NCBI GenBank assembly: GCA_020349885.1
Contig: CP070701.1
Location: forward strand, 2,084,433 to 2,148,432
Origin: Acidobacteriota bacterium
GTDB taxonomy: Bacteria > Acidobacteriota > G020349885
Direction of reading: 5' to 3'
Length of the DNA stretch: 64,000 nucleotides
Below, piece by piece: positions 1 to 8,110 of the stretch. Every line of letters starts with the position of its first letter. The first letter of the stretch is position 1. Under the pieces are notes generated by a model. That model had not been told where the DNA came from, made no database searches, and saw nothing but the letters and a program-made list of their open reading frames with translations. The position numbers and the translations under genes are program-made.

Positions 1-1
1 G

Positions 2-88
2 TTCGTACAGGAGGTGGACACGGCCATCCTGAAAGACGCCGAAAGGGCCTACAAGATCAGAGAGGATTTGAAGAAAAGAGCGCGATAG
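2..88 (+). CDS. C-terminal end of an unidentified protein (partial)
   Basis: An open frame runs in from the window edge and stops at TAG (86-88), giving 28 charged residues that end in KKRAR. The codon use fits a real gene tail in this high-GC genome. The family cannot be recognised from so little. The stop codon touches the first unit of the downstream heptamer array, so the gene's 3' untranslated region is that array. Confidence 0.5.
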   Translation, partial: FVQEVDTAILKDAERAYKIREDLKKRAR

Positions 89-201
89 GCCAGGGGCCAG
101 CCTAACAGGGATTAGGGAATAGGGATTAGGGATTAAGAAAACAAGGATTAGAAAAAATTCCTTCTGCTAACCCCTAACGACTAATCCCTAACCCCTTCCT
201 C
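87..201. repeat. Inverted pair of heptamer arrays (GGGATTA type)
   Basis: Bases 108-135 are four tandem 7-mers of the GGGATTA/GGGAATA type, with three looser units of a GGCCAG type in the same phase before them (87-107). Bases 167-194 are four tandem 7-mers of the CTAAYCC type, which is the reverse complement of the left arm. The two arms are separated by about 30 AT-rich bases and could form an imperfect hairpin. It lies between a gene end and the selenoprotein promoter. Confidence 0.75.
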
Positions 202-210
202 CTGCTCCGA

Positions 211-239
211 TTGACAGCACTTCCCCGGCCCAATATCAT
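211..239 (+). promoter_or_regulatory. Sigma-70-type promoter of the selenoprotein gene
   Basis: TTGACA (211-216) and TATCAT (234-239) are separated by 17 bases. The expected transcript start is about 55 bases before the ATG at 302, and an AAGGAGG ribosome-binding site (291-297) lies 4 bases before that ATG. Both support a start upstream of the in-frame TGA. Confidence 0.75.
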
Positions 240-301
240 GCCGCGGTAACCGCCGGGTTTTCCGGCGCGATCGTAAGAACGCTACACCGAAAGGAGGCGG
301 C

Positions 302-787
302 ATGGCACAACACGAGACGAAGAAGCTCGACGCGGGAGACGTTTTTCCGGAGATTTCCCTCGACCTCGTAACCGGGGCGTCGCTGCGCCTCCCGCTGAAG
401 CAGTGGACGGTGTTCCTGGTGTACAGGGGGAACTGGTGACCCGTCTGCCGTCAGCAGTTGGCTGACTTCCAGAAGAATCTCGGCGGTTTCGAAAAGCTCG
501 GCGCCCGGGTCGTCGCGGCGTCGGTCGAGGGGCTGGACGAGGCGAAAAAGACGGTGACGGAGCAAGGGTTGAGTTTTCCCGTGGGATACGGGCTCGACGC
601 GCTGGAGGTCGCCGCCCGGTGCGGCGCCTTCTACGACGCGGAGCGGAAGTTCCTGCATTCGACCGGCTTCCTGCTCGGGCCGGACGGGAGCGTGCGCATC
701 GCCGCCTACAGCACGGGCCCCATCGGCCGCCTTACGCCCGCCGACTCGCTGAGACTGATCGAGTACTACCAGAAGCAGGACGCGTAA
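302..787 (+). CDS. Peroxiredoxin-like selenoprotein (AhpC/TSA fold, UxxC)
   Basis: This is a 161-residue thioredoxin-fold redoxin with an in-frame TGA (437-439) at codon 46. Reading through gives YRGNW-U-PVC. Cysteine homologues of this peroxiredoxin-like family carry the pattern YRGxWCPxC at this site, so the TGA sits exactly on the catalytic residue, with the resolving Cys at 49. Upstream residues (start MAQHETKKLD) and downstream residues (QQLADF, then an SVEG strand and a late FLLGPDGSVR strand) belong to one continuous domain. The start at 302 has a strong ribosome-binding site and a promoter; a start at 458, after the TGA, would cut off the active site. A bSECIS hairpin follows the TGA. 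Expected role: thiol-dependent reduction of peroxides or disulfides in the cytoplasm; the substrate is unknown. It needs SelA/B/C/D, which are not in the window. Confidence 0.9.
437..466 (+). promoter_or_regulatory. UGA(Sec) codon plus bSECIS stem-loop
   Basis: After the TGA (437-439) there are 10 spacer bases, then a perfect 6-bp stem: GTCAGC (450-455) and GCTGAC (461-466), around the loop AGTTG (456-460). The loop starts 17 bases past the TGA and has G at its second position. This matches the bacterial SECIS rule (a small apical loop with an early G, roughly 16-37 bases after the UGA) and resembles the spacing in E. coli fdhF. The element lies inside the coding sequence, as in other bacteria. 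Confidence 0.85.
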
Positions 788-804
788 CGGGGAAACCGCA
801 CCTA

Positions 805-928
805 AGCCAATAGCCAGGGGCCAGGGACTGCTCAATCTTTCTCGTAGTGGTTTGGGATGGGCCTACGGCCAGATGACAAATGACAGATAGGGGATAGGAG
901 ACAGGGTTTAGGGATTAGCGGTTGGCGG
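805..928. repeat. Two heptamer arrays after the selenoprotein gene
   Basis: Bases 805-825 are three tandem 7-mers of an AGCCAGG type. Bases 873-928 are eight consecutive 7-mers that drift from ATGACAA through ATAGGGG to TTAGGGA and TTGGCGG while keeping strict 7-base phase. They fill most of the gap between the selenoprotein gene and the convergent gene ending at 937. No promoter or coding potential is seen here. Confidence 0.65.
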
Positions 929-936
929 CGCTATGC

Positions 937-3900
937 CTAGTCCACCTGAGCCAGGTCTTCGTCGAGGATCTTGTCGAGCGTCTCGACCAGGCGGTCGGCG
1001 TCCTGCTCGGAGAAGGGCATGGGCGGCCGGATCTTGATGACGTTGAAGAGGAGGCCCTCGACGGCGACGAGGATGCCGTGGTCCTTCAGCCGCTCGGTGA
1101 CGTACGTGGCCTCATCCTCGGCGGGCTCGAGCGTCTCCGGGTTCAGGACGAGCTCGATGCCGTGGTACAGGCCGCTCCCCCTCACGTCGCCGATGATGGA
1201 AAAATCCTTCTTCAGCTCCTCCAGGCCCTCGAGGAGCCTTTTCCCCACCCGCAGGGCGTGCTCCTGCAATTTTTCGTCCTCGAGGACGTCGAGCACCGCC
1301 AGCCCGACGGCGCACGAGACGGGGTTGCCGCCGGTGGTGCTGAAGAAGCCGGTCTTCGCGGCGAGCGAGGCCGCGAGCTCGGGCGTCGTCACCACCGCGC
1401 CGATCGGGTGGCCGTTCCCGATGGGTTTTCCCATGGTCACGACGTCGGGCACCACGCCGTTCTCCTCGAACCCCCAGAAGTGCGTCCCGAGGCGGCCGAA
1501 GCCGACCTGCACCTGGTCCGACACGAAGACGCCGCCCGCCTCGTGCACCGCGCGGTACACTTCCTCCATGTATCCGCGCGGGGGGAATATCAGGCCCGGG
1601 GAGCAGGGATGCGACTCGCTGAAGAACGCCGCGAGTTTTTTCCCCTTCGCCTGCAATTTCTTTATCGTCCCGGCCACGTCCGCCGCGTACTTCCTGCCGG
1701 CGTCGGGGTCGTCGCGGCGGTATTTCCCCCGGTACGTGTCCGGAGGAGGGACCAGGTGCACGTGCTCGGCCGCGCCGCCCTCCCGGCCGAAGTCGTCGAC
1801 CTCGGCGGGGCTGATGTCGGTGAGGGCGCACGTGAGGCCGTGGTAGACGCCCTCGTGCACGATGACGTCGGTGCCCCCGGTGTGCGCGCGCGCGAGGCGC
1901 AGCGCGAGCTCGTTCGCCTCGCTCCCCGAGCTCACGAACGTGCACCTCCGCAGCGGCTCGGGCATGGAGTGCGCCAGGCGCTCGGCGTAGCGCACGACGT
2001 GCCCGTGCAGGTAGCGCGTGTTGGTGTTCAGGACCGCCATCTGCCGCCGCGCCGCCCGCACCACGCGGGGGTGCGAGTGCCCGACGTGCGGCACGTTGTT
2101 GACGGCGTCGACGTAGGCGCGCCCCTCGTCGTCGTAGAGGAACTGCCCGTAGCCGCGCACGAAGTGGAGCGGCCTGCGGTAATTGGTGTAGAGGAATTCT
2201 CCTAGGGCGCGTTGGCGGCGGTCGCGCACCTCCTCCGTCGTCATAGCGCCGCCCGCGAGCTCCTCCTCAGGCAGGCCGGCGACGAGGTTCGGGTCGGGGC
2301 AGAAGCCGAGCCACACGTCGCGCTCGCCCGGGCGGGCCGCATGGGGAAAATTTCCTTTGCGGCCCATCAGGTCGCTCACGACCTGGAAGTGAAGGTGCGG
2401 GGGGCGGTCGCCGTTCTCGGAAGAAGCGCCGACGCGGCCCAGCGCGTCGCCCCTGCGGACGCGGTCGCCCTCGCGCCGTTCCCTGAGGGAGTCGCGGCTC
2501 AGGTTCGAGTACAGCGTGAAGAACGTCGCCGAGTCCTTCCCCGTCGAGTGCTCGAGGATGAGCGTCGGGCCGCCGCCCGCGTCGTCCGCGTTGTCGCCGA
2601 GGCTGTGGACGGTTCCGTCGAGCGGCGCGAGGACAGAGGAACCCGCTTCGAGGAAGAGGTCGAGCCCCAGGTGGACGGTGCGGTGCTCGGGCAGCTCGTC
2701 GGCGGGGAGCGGGGGAGATTTCCCGGTGTGGAGGAGCCGGGCCTCGTCGTAGCGGCCTATGCCGACCGCGGCGCCCGCCTCCTTCATCCTCTCGGCGAGC
2801 AGGCGCGTGAGCTCCTCGCAGCCCATGTTCGCCGGGTCGCCGGGAAGGTCGGGGCTGCCGACGCTCAGGTCGAGGACGACGCGGGAGGAGTTCCGGACGT
2901 CCGGCTCCGTCAGCGGGCCGATGCGGTCGCGCTCTTTTTCGAGCCACCGGACGACGCGCTGGGTTTTCGCGCAGGGAGGCAGGCCGCACGCCTCGCGGAG
3001 GACGCCGGTCGCGAGCTCCGGGCGGACCTCCACAAGCTTCTCCAGGGTTTCCCAGCCGGGCTCCTCGGCGAGGTAGTTGTACTCGTTCGCCGGGTTCAGC
3101 CTCCTGCGGAAGGACGCGAGCGAGACCTCCGTGCAAATCCGCATGCAGATGAGGTCGAAGAGGACGTCCGCCTCCTGCTCCGTCAGGGGGTACGCCTCGT
3201 GGTAGCCCCGCACGACGTGGGCCGCCGCCGCGAGGGGCTCCTCCTTTTCGAGCGGCACGTAGCTCGCTGCGATCGCGGGCTCGCACACCGTGTAGGTGTG
3301 CACCATGTCGCCGAAGTCGACGAGCCCGGAAACCTCGAGCTCGCCCTCCGGCGTCAGCGACACGACCGTGTTCATGTCGTTCGCGTCGTTGTGGATGACG
3401 GCGGTGCGCAGGCCCCGAAGGACGGGGGCCGTGCACCTTTCGAACCGCTCGAGAAACGTCTCCAGGATCGCCCGCCGCGAAGGGGAGTGCTCTTTGAGCT
3501 CTTCCCGGATGATGGCGGGGGAGTTGTCGACGTACCACTCGTTGTCCCGGTGCATCGCGGGGTGGGAGAATCCCTCGAGCGCCCGGTCGATGTTTCCGAC
3601 GAACCGGCCCAGGCCCCGGAGCAGGCCCGGGCTGTGGGGCTCCACCTCGCCCAGGATTTTTCCCGGAAGGTAGGTCAGCAGCCGCGCGGGACGCCTGGCC
3701 CCGTCGCCGTCCCGGATGAACGCCAGCCTTTCCCCGCCCGTCGTCGGCTGGACGCGCGGCCAGCTCACCGAGGGGATGCGCTCGGCGAGTCTCTCCTGGA
3801 CCTGGTCCTCGAAGTCCAGTCCGTCCAGGTTCTCTTTCTCCGGATGGATCTTCAGCACGAACTCGCGCCCCTCGTCGTCCCGGACGTGGAAGTTATAGTT

Positions 3901-4011
3901 GTGCTCGCCGGTCAGCGGGCGCGCGCGGACCGGGAAGCCGTAGAGCTCCCGGACCACTTCCTCCGCCCTCTCGACGGAGATGCCGGAAAAAACTTCACTA
4001 ACGAGGTACAT
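937..4011 (-). CDS. Kinase (APH) - M23 peptidase - class III aminotransferase fusion
   Basis: A 1024-residue three-domain protein. Residues about 10-340 are an aminoglycoside-phosphotransferase/hydroxylysine-kinase-like domain (catalytic HNDANDMN at 207-214, DFGD at 232-235). Residues about 440-560 are an M23/LytM-like domain with H447, D451 and the HLH motif at 539-541. Residues about 590-1020 are a class III PLP aminotransferase (SSGSEAN near 695-700, D832, PLP lysine K862 in TMGKPIGNG). In vertebrates the kinase (HYKK) and phospho-lyase (PHYKPL/ETNPPL) that break down hydroxylysine or phosphoethanolamine are separate homologous proteins. The fusion suggests a kinase feeding a phospho-lyase, but the substrate is unknown. 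The M23 metal site looks intact although no signal peptide is visible, so its peptidase role is doubtful. The start at 4011 has no clear ribosome-binding site. Confidence 0.85.
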   Translation of the reverse strand: MYLVSEVFSGISVERAEEVVRELYGFPVRARPLTGEHNYNFHVRDDEGREFVLKIHPEKENLDGLDFEDQVQERLAERIPSVSWPRVQPTTGGERLAFIRDGDGARRPARLLTYLPGKILGEVEPHSPGLLRGLGRFVGNIDRALEGFSHPAMHRDNEWYVDNSPAIIREELKEHSPSRRAILETFLERFERCTAPVLRGLRTAVIHNDANDMNTVVSLTPEGELEVSGLVDFGDMVHTYTVCEPAIAASYVPLEKEEPLAAAAHVVRGYHEAYPLTEQEADVLFDLICMRICTEVSLASFRRRLNPANEYNYLAEEPGWETLEKLVEVRPELATGVLREACGLPPCAKTQRVVRWLEKERDRIGPLTEPDVRNSSRVVLDLSVGSPDLPGDPANMGCEELTRLLAERMKEAGAAVGIGRYDEARLLHTGKSPPLPADELPEHRTVHLGLDLFLEAGSSVLAPLDGTVHSLGDNADDAGGGPTLILEHSTGKDSATFFTLYSNLSRDSLRERREGDRVRRGDALGRVGASSENGDRPPHLHFQVVSDLMGRKGNFPHAARPGERDVWLGFCPDPNLVAGLPEEELAGGAMTTEEVRDRRQRALGEFLYTNYRRPLHFVRGYGQFLYDDEGRAYVDAVNNVPHVGHSHPRVVRAARRQMAVLNTNTRYLHGHVVRYAERLAHSMPEPLRRCTFVSSGSEANELALRLARAHTGGTDVIVHEGVYHGLTCALTDISPAEVDDFGREGGAAEHVHLVPPPDTYRGKYRRDDPDAGRKYAADVAGTIKKLQAKGKKLAAFFSESHPCSPGLIFPPRGYMEEVYRAVHEAGGVFVSDQVQVGFGRLGTHFWGFEENGVVPDVVTMGKPIGNGHPIGAVVTTPELAASLAAKTGFFSTTGGNPVSCAVGLAVLDVLEDEKLQEHALRVGKRLLEGLEELKKDFSIIGDVRGSGLYHGIELVLNPETLEPAEDEATYVTERLKDHGILVAVEGLLFNVIKIRPPMPFSEQDADRLVETLDKILDEDLAQVD

Positions 4012-4095
4012 ATACTGTGTGTTTCAAGACTCGGACGATTAACTTGCCTGGAATTTTACCACACTCCCTGTGTTTCAAACAGCAGAAGAAACGGT

Positions 4096-5061
4096 TCAGA
4101 GCTCCGCGGCCCCCGCGCTCGTCAAAACTTTTTCCCGAAACTCCGCGCCGTCCTCGACGCTCGCGCCGGGTGCCACGAGGCAGTCCCGGAGGCGGGCGCC
4201 CCGTCCGACGCGGGCGTCGTCTAAGACGATCGTGTTTTCGAGAAAACATTCCTCGTCCGCGCGCGCCCCGCGCTCGAGGACGACGAAGCCTTCGAGCCGG
4301 GCCGAGAGGTCCGCGCTGGCCGTCTCGTGCATGAGCGGCAGGGTTTTTCCCAGGTGCCCGGCGAAGCGGCGCGAGGCTTCGAGAAAACGCCGGGGAGTTC
4401 CCAGTTCTTCCCAGAACCCTTCCGCGTCGAGGGCCTCGATGCGCGCGCCCTTTTCGAGAAGCGGGAGATACACGTCCCGCACGATGCCGCACGGCCGGTC
4501 GGCGGGAATTTTCAAGAAAACGTCCGGCCGCAGGATGTGGACGCCGGCGAACGTCGAGGCATGGGCCTGTGCCGCGGGTGCGTCGCCTCCGAACGCGAGG
4601 ACTCGGCCCTCCGTGTCGCGCCAGACGGCCGTGTGCTCGGCGCGGTGCGGCGCGCAGACGAGCGTGGCGGCCGCCGTGCTTCGGCGGGCGCGGGCGACGG
4701 CTTCGCGGAGGGAGAAATCGTAGATGCAGTCTCCGTTTGCGAGGAGAAACAATTCTTCCTTTTCAAAAACCGCCCGCGCCTTGAGCAAACCTCCCGCGGT
4801 GCCGAGCAGCGTTTCCTCCTCGGAGAACTCGACTTCGGGAAAACTCTGCGCGCGAGCGCGGGACTCACTGAGGGCGTCCCGGATGCTCCGGGGACAGTGG
4901 TGAAGGTTGATCACGGCGTGCTCGACGCCCTCGCGCCGCAGGAACTTCAGCACCCGGACGATGAGGGATTCGTGGAGAACCGGCAGGGCGGGCTTCGCGC
5001 ACGCGTCGGTGAGCGGACGGAGCCGCTCGCCCCGGCCCGCCGCCAAAATCATGGCCCGCAC
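4096..5061 (-). CDS. MurU-like sugar-phosphate nucleotidyltransferase
   Basis: 321 residues. The N-terminus has the nucleotidyltransferase signature AAGRGERLRPLTD followed by KPALPVLHESL, and NGDCIYD supplies the metal-binding Asp. This is typical of GlmU/RmlA/MurU-like enzymes that join NTP and sugar-1-phosphate. The C-terminal 80 residues look like short hexapeptide-type beta-helix repeats, which MurU of Pseudomonas (about 225 residues) lacks. The start overlaps the end of the lytic transglycosylase gene by 13 bases, so the two are co-translated. That context favours a cell-wall recycling or envelope sugar role (MurNAc-1-P or GlcNAc-1-P as substrate), but substrate specificity cannot be read from sequence. 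Confidence 0.8.
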   Translation of the reverse strand: MRAMILAAGRGERLRPLTDACAKPALPVLHESLIVRVLKFLRREGVEHAVINLHHCPRSIRDALSESRARAQSFPEVEFSEEETLLGTAGGLLKARAVFEKEELFLLANGDCIYDFSLREAVARARRSTAAATLVCAPHRAEHTAVWRDTEGRVLAFGGDAPAAQAHASTFAGVHILRPDVFLKIPADRPCGIVRDVYLPLLEKGARIEALDAEGFWEELGTPRRFLEASRRFAGHLGKTLPLMHETASADLSARLEGFVVLERGARADEECFLENTIVLDDARVGRGARLRDCLVAPGASVEDGAEFREKVLTSAGAAEL

Positions 5062-7370
5062 GGCGAGCCTCCGTAGGTCGACCGGTAGTGCCCGTAGGAG
5101 TTGAGGACGCGTTTGACGTAGTTGCGCGTCTGGAGATAGGGAATGCGCGCCAGGAATTCCGTCGGGTCGTCGCTTCGAAGGCTATCGCGCCACTCCTCGA
5201 CGCGGTGCTCGCCCGCGTTGTAGGCCGCGACGGCATGGGAAAAATTCCCGTCGAACATCTCCAGAAGGTCGGCCAGGTAGCGCGAGCCGAGGCGGATGGC
5301 CGTCTGCGGATCGTAGAGCGCGTCCTCGTTCTCGAACGTGATGTCCAGGAGGGCGGCGTAGTGCCGCGCCGTCGAGGGAATGAACTGCATAAGGCCCCGC
5401 GCCGCGGCCCAGGACTTGGCGCGGGGATCGAAGCGGCTCTCCTCGCGCATCACGGCGGCGACCAGGTAGGGGTCGACGCCGTCGCGGCACGCGATGCTCC
5501 AGAGAAATTCCCAGTAGGGAAGGGGATAGAGGGCGCGGCGGAGCAAGAGGTCGGCCCGCACCTCGGGTGGTTCACCGGAGGCTGTGCGCCCGGCCAGCCG
5601 CACCAGGAGGCGGTAATCGCCGGCCTCGCGGGCGCAGAGCGCCGCGTCGCGCAGGTCGGCGAGTGAGATCGGCCTGCCCGCGCGGAGATGGTGCCGCAGT
5701 TCGTGCGCGCCCCATTCGCTCAGTCCGAGGGCCGTCAAGTAGCGCGCCCGCCCCAGGGTGCCGTCGAGCGATATTTCGGAAAGGGCGGGCGTTTCCTCCG
5801 CGCCGGGCGGGGAGCGCGGCGCTTCGCGCAGCGAGCGCGCCAGCGCGAACGACTCGCTTCCTTTTTCGTCGCCGCCCGCCCAGAGGCAGCCGCTTTCCCG
5901 GACGATGAAATCAGAGAAGTATCCGCTCGGGTTCGCGTCGAGGACGCGCACGTACCGCCGCCGAGCCTCGTCCTCGTCGCCGTCCCGCTCGGCCAGGCGC
6001 CCGAGCCGGAAGGCGGCTTCCTCCTTGTAGGATGCGAGAGGAGTGCGCCGGAGCACCTCCTCGAACAGCGCGGAGGCGTTCTCACCGTTTTCCTCGCCCG
6101 AGTCTTCGGAGAAGGAAAGCTCGACGCCGCGCTCGAACATCAGGCGCTCCCAGAGGCGGTTTTCGCCGCCAGGCCGAATTTCCTTGAGCGCCCGCAGCGC
6201 CTTCTCCTCTTCACCCGCCCTGCGGTGAAGGGCGACCAGCTTGGCGTGGAGGCTGTCGCGCTTGCTGCTCCGGGGGAAGCGTTTGAGTGCTTCCGACAGG
6301 GAGCGAACGGCCTCCGGGAAAAGACCTTCTTGCTCCAAGATAAGAGCTTCCTGGTAGGCGGCGCGTGCGGCCCACTCCTTGGACGCCGCGAGCTCCTCGA
6401 AGACGGCGCGCGCTTCCGGGAAGCGCTTTTGCTGGACGAGCGCCTGCCCGCGCAGGAAGAGCGCTTCGCTCCGGTTGCGCGAGCGCGGATATTCTTCCAC
6501 GAAGGCGGCGAAACGGTTCTCGGCTTCTTCAAACTCCCGGTTGTTGTAAAACACCTTGGCGAGAAACCAGGCGAGCTCTTCAGGGCGCGCCTTTTTCGCT
6601 CCGGGAAAACGCTCCACGAATTCCCTCGCGGCCCGAAGCGCCCAGTCGTCCGAGTCACGCTCGCGCAGGAAGCGGAGGAGGCGCGAGGCCGCCTCCTTGT
6701 GCGAATCCCGCGCAACGCGATGGTGCAGAATCCCGTAGCCGATCTCGCGCCGGACGGCTTTCGAAAGCGAGCGGAAGCGCAGGAGGCGCTCCAGCGAGTC
6801 GATGGATTTTTTCTTGCGCTGGCGGTCCGCCCCGGGCGGAAGGTCTTCCTCCGGGGCCGTAAGGCGGCGCGCGAGGAGAAGTGTCGCCTCGTTGCGGAAA
6901 AGCCCGCGCGGATTCTTTTCAAGATACTCGAAGACGGCGCGCTCGAGCGCCCTCGCCCGGGTCTTGGGCTCGGCGCGTCCGAGCTCGTCGCGAACCAGGA
7001 GGGCGCGATAGCGCGCATGGGGGGCGAGCGGGTCGTCCGCGGGATACGCTTCATAGAGCGAGAGCGCTTCTTCGAGGCGGCCCGCCCTCTCGAGGTGTGC
7101 GGCCTCGGCGAGCGGAAGGCGGTTTGCGGAGAAGAGGGCCGGGTTCGCTTCCCGAAGCCCCGCGAGCGCCCGCGCCGCTTCGGTCCCCTCCATGGCCGCC
7201 GCCTCCAGGAGCGTTTCCCGTGCGCGTTCGGCCCAGGAGGAAGAATCTTCCGCCGCTTCCGCAGGCCCGGGTGCGTCTTCCGAACCGGGGCTCGCCGAGA
7301 CGATCAGGGTGCAGGCCATGGCGGCGAACGCACCCGTGCGAACACACCGAAGCATTCGTGCGATGGGCAT
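5049..7370 (-). CDS. Soluble lytic murein transglycosylase with TPR-like repeats
   Basis: 773 residues from the ATG at 7370. A signal sequence (MPIARMLRCVRTG then a hydrophobic stretch to VSASPGSE) points to the periplasm. Residues about 40-600 are TPR-like helical repeats that form the Slt70-type superhelix. The C-terminal SLT domain shows the catalytic Glu in REESRFDP, then GLMQFIPSTA and AYNAG. The enzyme cleaves the MurNAc-GlcNAc bond and forms 1,6-anhydro ends. A longer frame begins at 7415, but a TATAAC box at 7378-7383 would place transcription start almost on the 7370 ATG, so 7370 is preferred. It is the first gene of an overlapping pair with the MurU-like gene, consistent with release and reuse of wall sugars. 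Confidence 0.9.
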   Translation of the reverse strand: MPIARMLRCVRTGAFAAMACTLIVSASPGSEDAPGPAEAAEDSSSWAERARETLLEAAAMEGTEAARALAGLREANPALFSANRLPLAEAAHLERAGRLEEALSLYEAYPADDPLAPHARYRALLVRDELGRAEPKTRARALERAVFEYLEKNPRGLFRNEATLLLARRLTAPEEDLPPGADRQRKKKSIDSLERLLRFRSLSKAVRREIGYGILHHRVARDSHKEAASRLLRFLRERDSDDWALRAAREFVERFPGAKKARPEELAWFLAKVFYNNREFEEAENRFAAFVEEYPRSRNRSEALFLRGQALVQQKRFPEARAVFEELAASKEWAARAAYQEALILEQEGLFPEAVRSLSEALKRFPRSSKRDSLHAKLVALHRRAGEEEKALRALKEIRPGGENRLWERLMFERGVELSFSEDSGEENGENASALFEEVLRRTPLASYKEEAAFRLGRLAERDGDEDEARRRYVRVLDANPSGYFSDFIVRESGCLWAGGDEKGSESFALARSLREAPRSPPGAEETPALSEISLDGTLGRARYLTALGLSEWGAHELRHHLRAGRPISLADLRDAALCAREAGDYRLLVRLAGRTASGEPPEVRADLLLRRALYPLPYWEFLWSIACRDGVDPYLVAAVMREESRFDPRAKSWAAARGLMQFIPSTARHYAALLDITFENEDALYDPQTAIRLGSRYLADLLEMFDGNFSHAVAAYNAGEHRVEEWRDSLRSDDPTEFLARIPYLQTRNYVKRVLNSYGHYRSTYGGSPCGP

Positions 7371-7377
7371 GGGAAAC

Positions 7378-7383
7378 GTTATA
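7378..7383 (-). promoter_or_regulatory. Possible -10 box giving a leaderless transglycosylase mRNA
   Basis: Read on the minus strand this is TATAAC, ending 7 bases before the ATG at 7370. No ribosome-binding site fits between them, and no good -35 is visible at the usual distance. Confidence 0.35.
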
Positions 7384-7522
7384 GCACGAAACCCCCGATA
7401 GAATCGAAAAAGCATGAAGCGGCAAAGCGCGACCTCGCTCCGCCGAAACGGAAAAACAAGCTCCGAAGACCAAAAAGCTACTCCTTCACGTTTCTATATC
7501 GGGGTTGGGTCTACACCATCAC

Positions 7523-7551
7523 TTGACATGGGGTCGCGGGTGACCTATACT
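7523..7551 (+). promoter_or_regulatory. Strong sigma-70-type promoter of the DUF151 operon
   Basis: A perfect TTGACA (7523-7528) and TATACT (7546-7551) are separated by 17 bases. The leader to the ATG at 7596 is short (about 38 bases). Confidence 0.8.
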
Positions 7552-7595
7552 TTTATGAGGATTCGTAAGAACCCGAAGAAAGCAAGGGGTATCCT

Positions 7596-8081
7596 ATGCA
7601 GATAAAGATGTCGCTTAAAGGCTTGATGGTCGACCCGGTGACAAAGACGCCCATCGTGGTTTTGCGCGACGAGAGCGGCAAGCGCATTCTTCCCATCTGG
7701 ATCGGCATTTTCGAGGCCAACGCCATTGCCCTCGAGGTGGAGCACATCAAGACGCCGCGTCCCATGACCCATGATTTGATCAAGAGCCTGCTGCAGCAGA
7801 CCGGCGCGTCCATCACCAAGGTCGCCATCACGGGCCTCGTCGACAGCACCTATTACGCCCTCATCACGCTTGACGTGAACGGCGCCGCCGTCGAGATGGA
7901 CTCGCGCCCGAGCGACGCCATCGCGCTCGCCCTTCGGGCGGGTGCCCCCATATACGCCGACGAGGAGGTGCTCGAAAAGTCCAAAACCATGGCGGTCAAG
8001 GACGACCAGGAGCGTTCCGAGCGCATCCGAAAGTGGCTTGAGAGCCTCGACCCGGAGGACCTCGGCAAGTACGAGATGTGA
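7596..8081 (+). CDS. Bifunctional nuclease family (DUF151) protein
   Basis: 161 residues that match the DUF151/bifunctional nuclease domain over the whole length: opening MSLKGLMVDP, then VVLRDESGKRILPIWIG and the highly conserved SRPSDAIALALR. Members are small cytoplasmic proteins. Some plant members have DNase/RNase activity and a Thermotoga structure is known, but the bacterial role is unsettled. It is read from its own promoter and its stop nearly abuts the next gene (a GTG at 8078 overlaps the stop), so it is probably co-transcribed with the TPR/cNMP-binding protein and def. Confidence 0.88.
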   Translation: MQIKMSLKGLMVDPVTKTPIVVLRDESGKRILPIWIGIFEANAIALEVEHIKTPRPMTHDLIKSLLQQTGASITKVAITGLVDSTYYALITLDVNGAAVEMDSRPSDAIALALRAGAPIYADEEVLEKSKTMAVKDDQERSERIRKWLESLDPEDLGKYEM

Positions 8082-8110
8082 GGCCGCGCCTGGCGGCGCA
8101 TGACCCTGCC

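Noticed and set aside
458-787. 109-residue protein starting at ATG 458
   Set aside because: Lacks the redoxin active site; the upstream frame, ribosome-binding site, promoter and bSECIS show that translation starts at 302 and reads through TGA.
2212-4224. 670-codon open frame on the plus strand
   Set aside because: Antisense to the kinase/M23/aminotransferase gene, low-complexity Arg/Ala/Val composition with no domain. High GC leaves antisense frames open.
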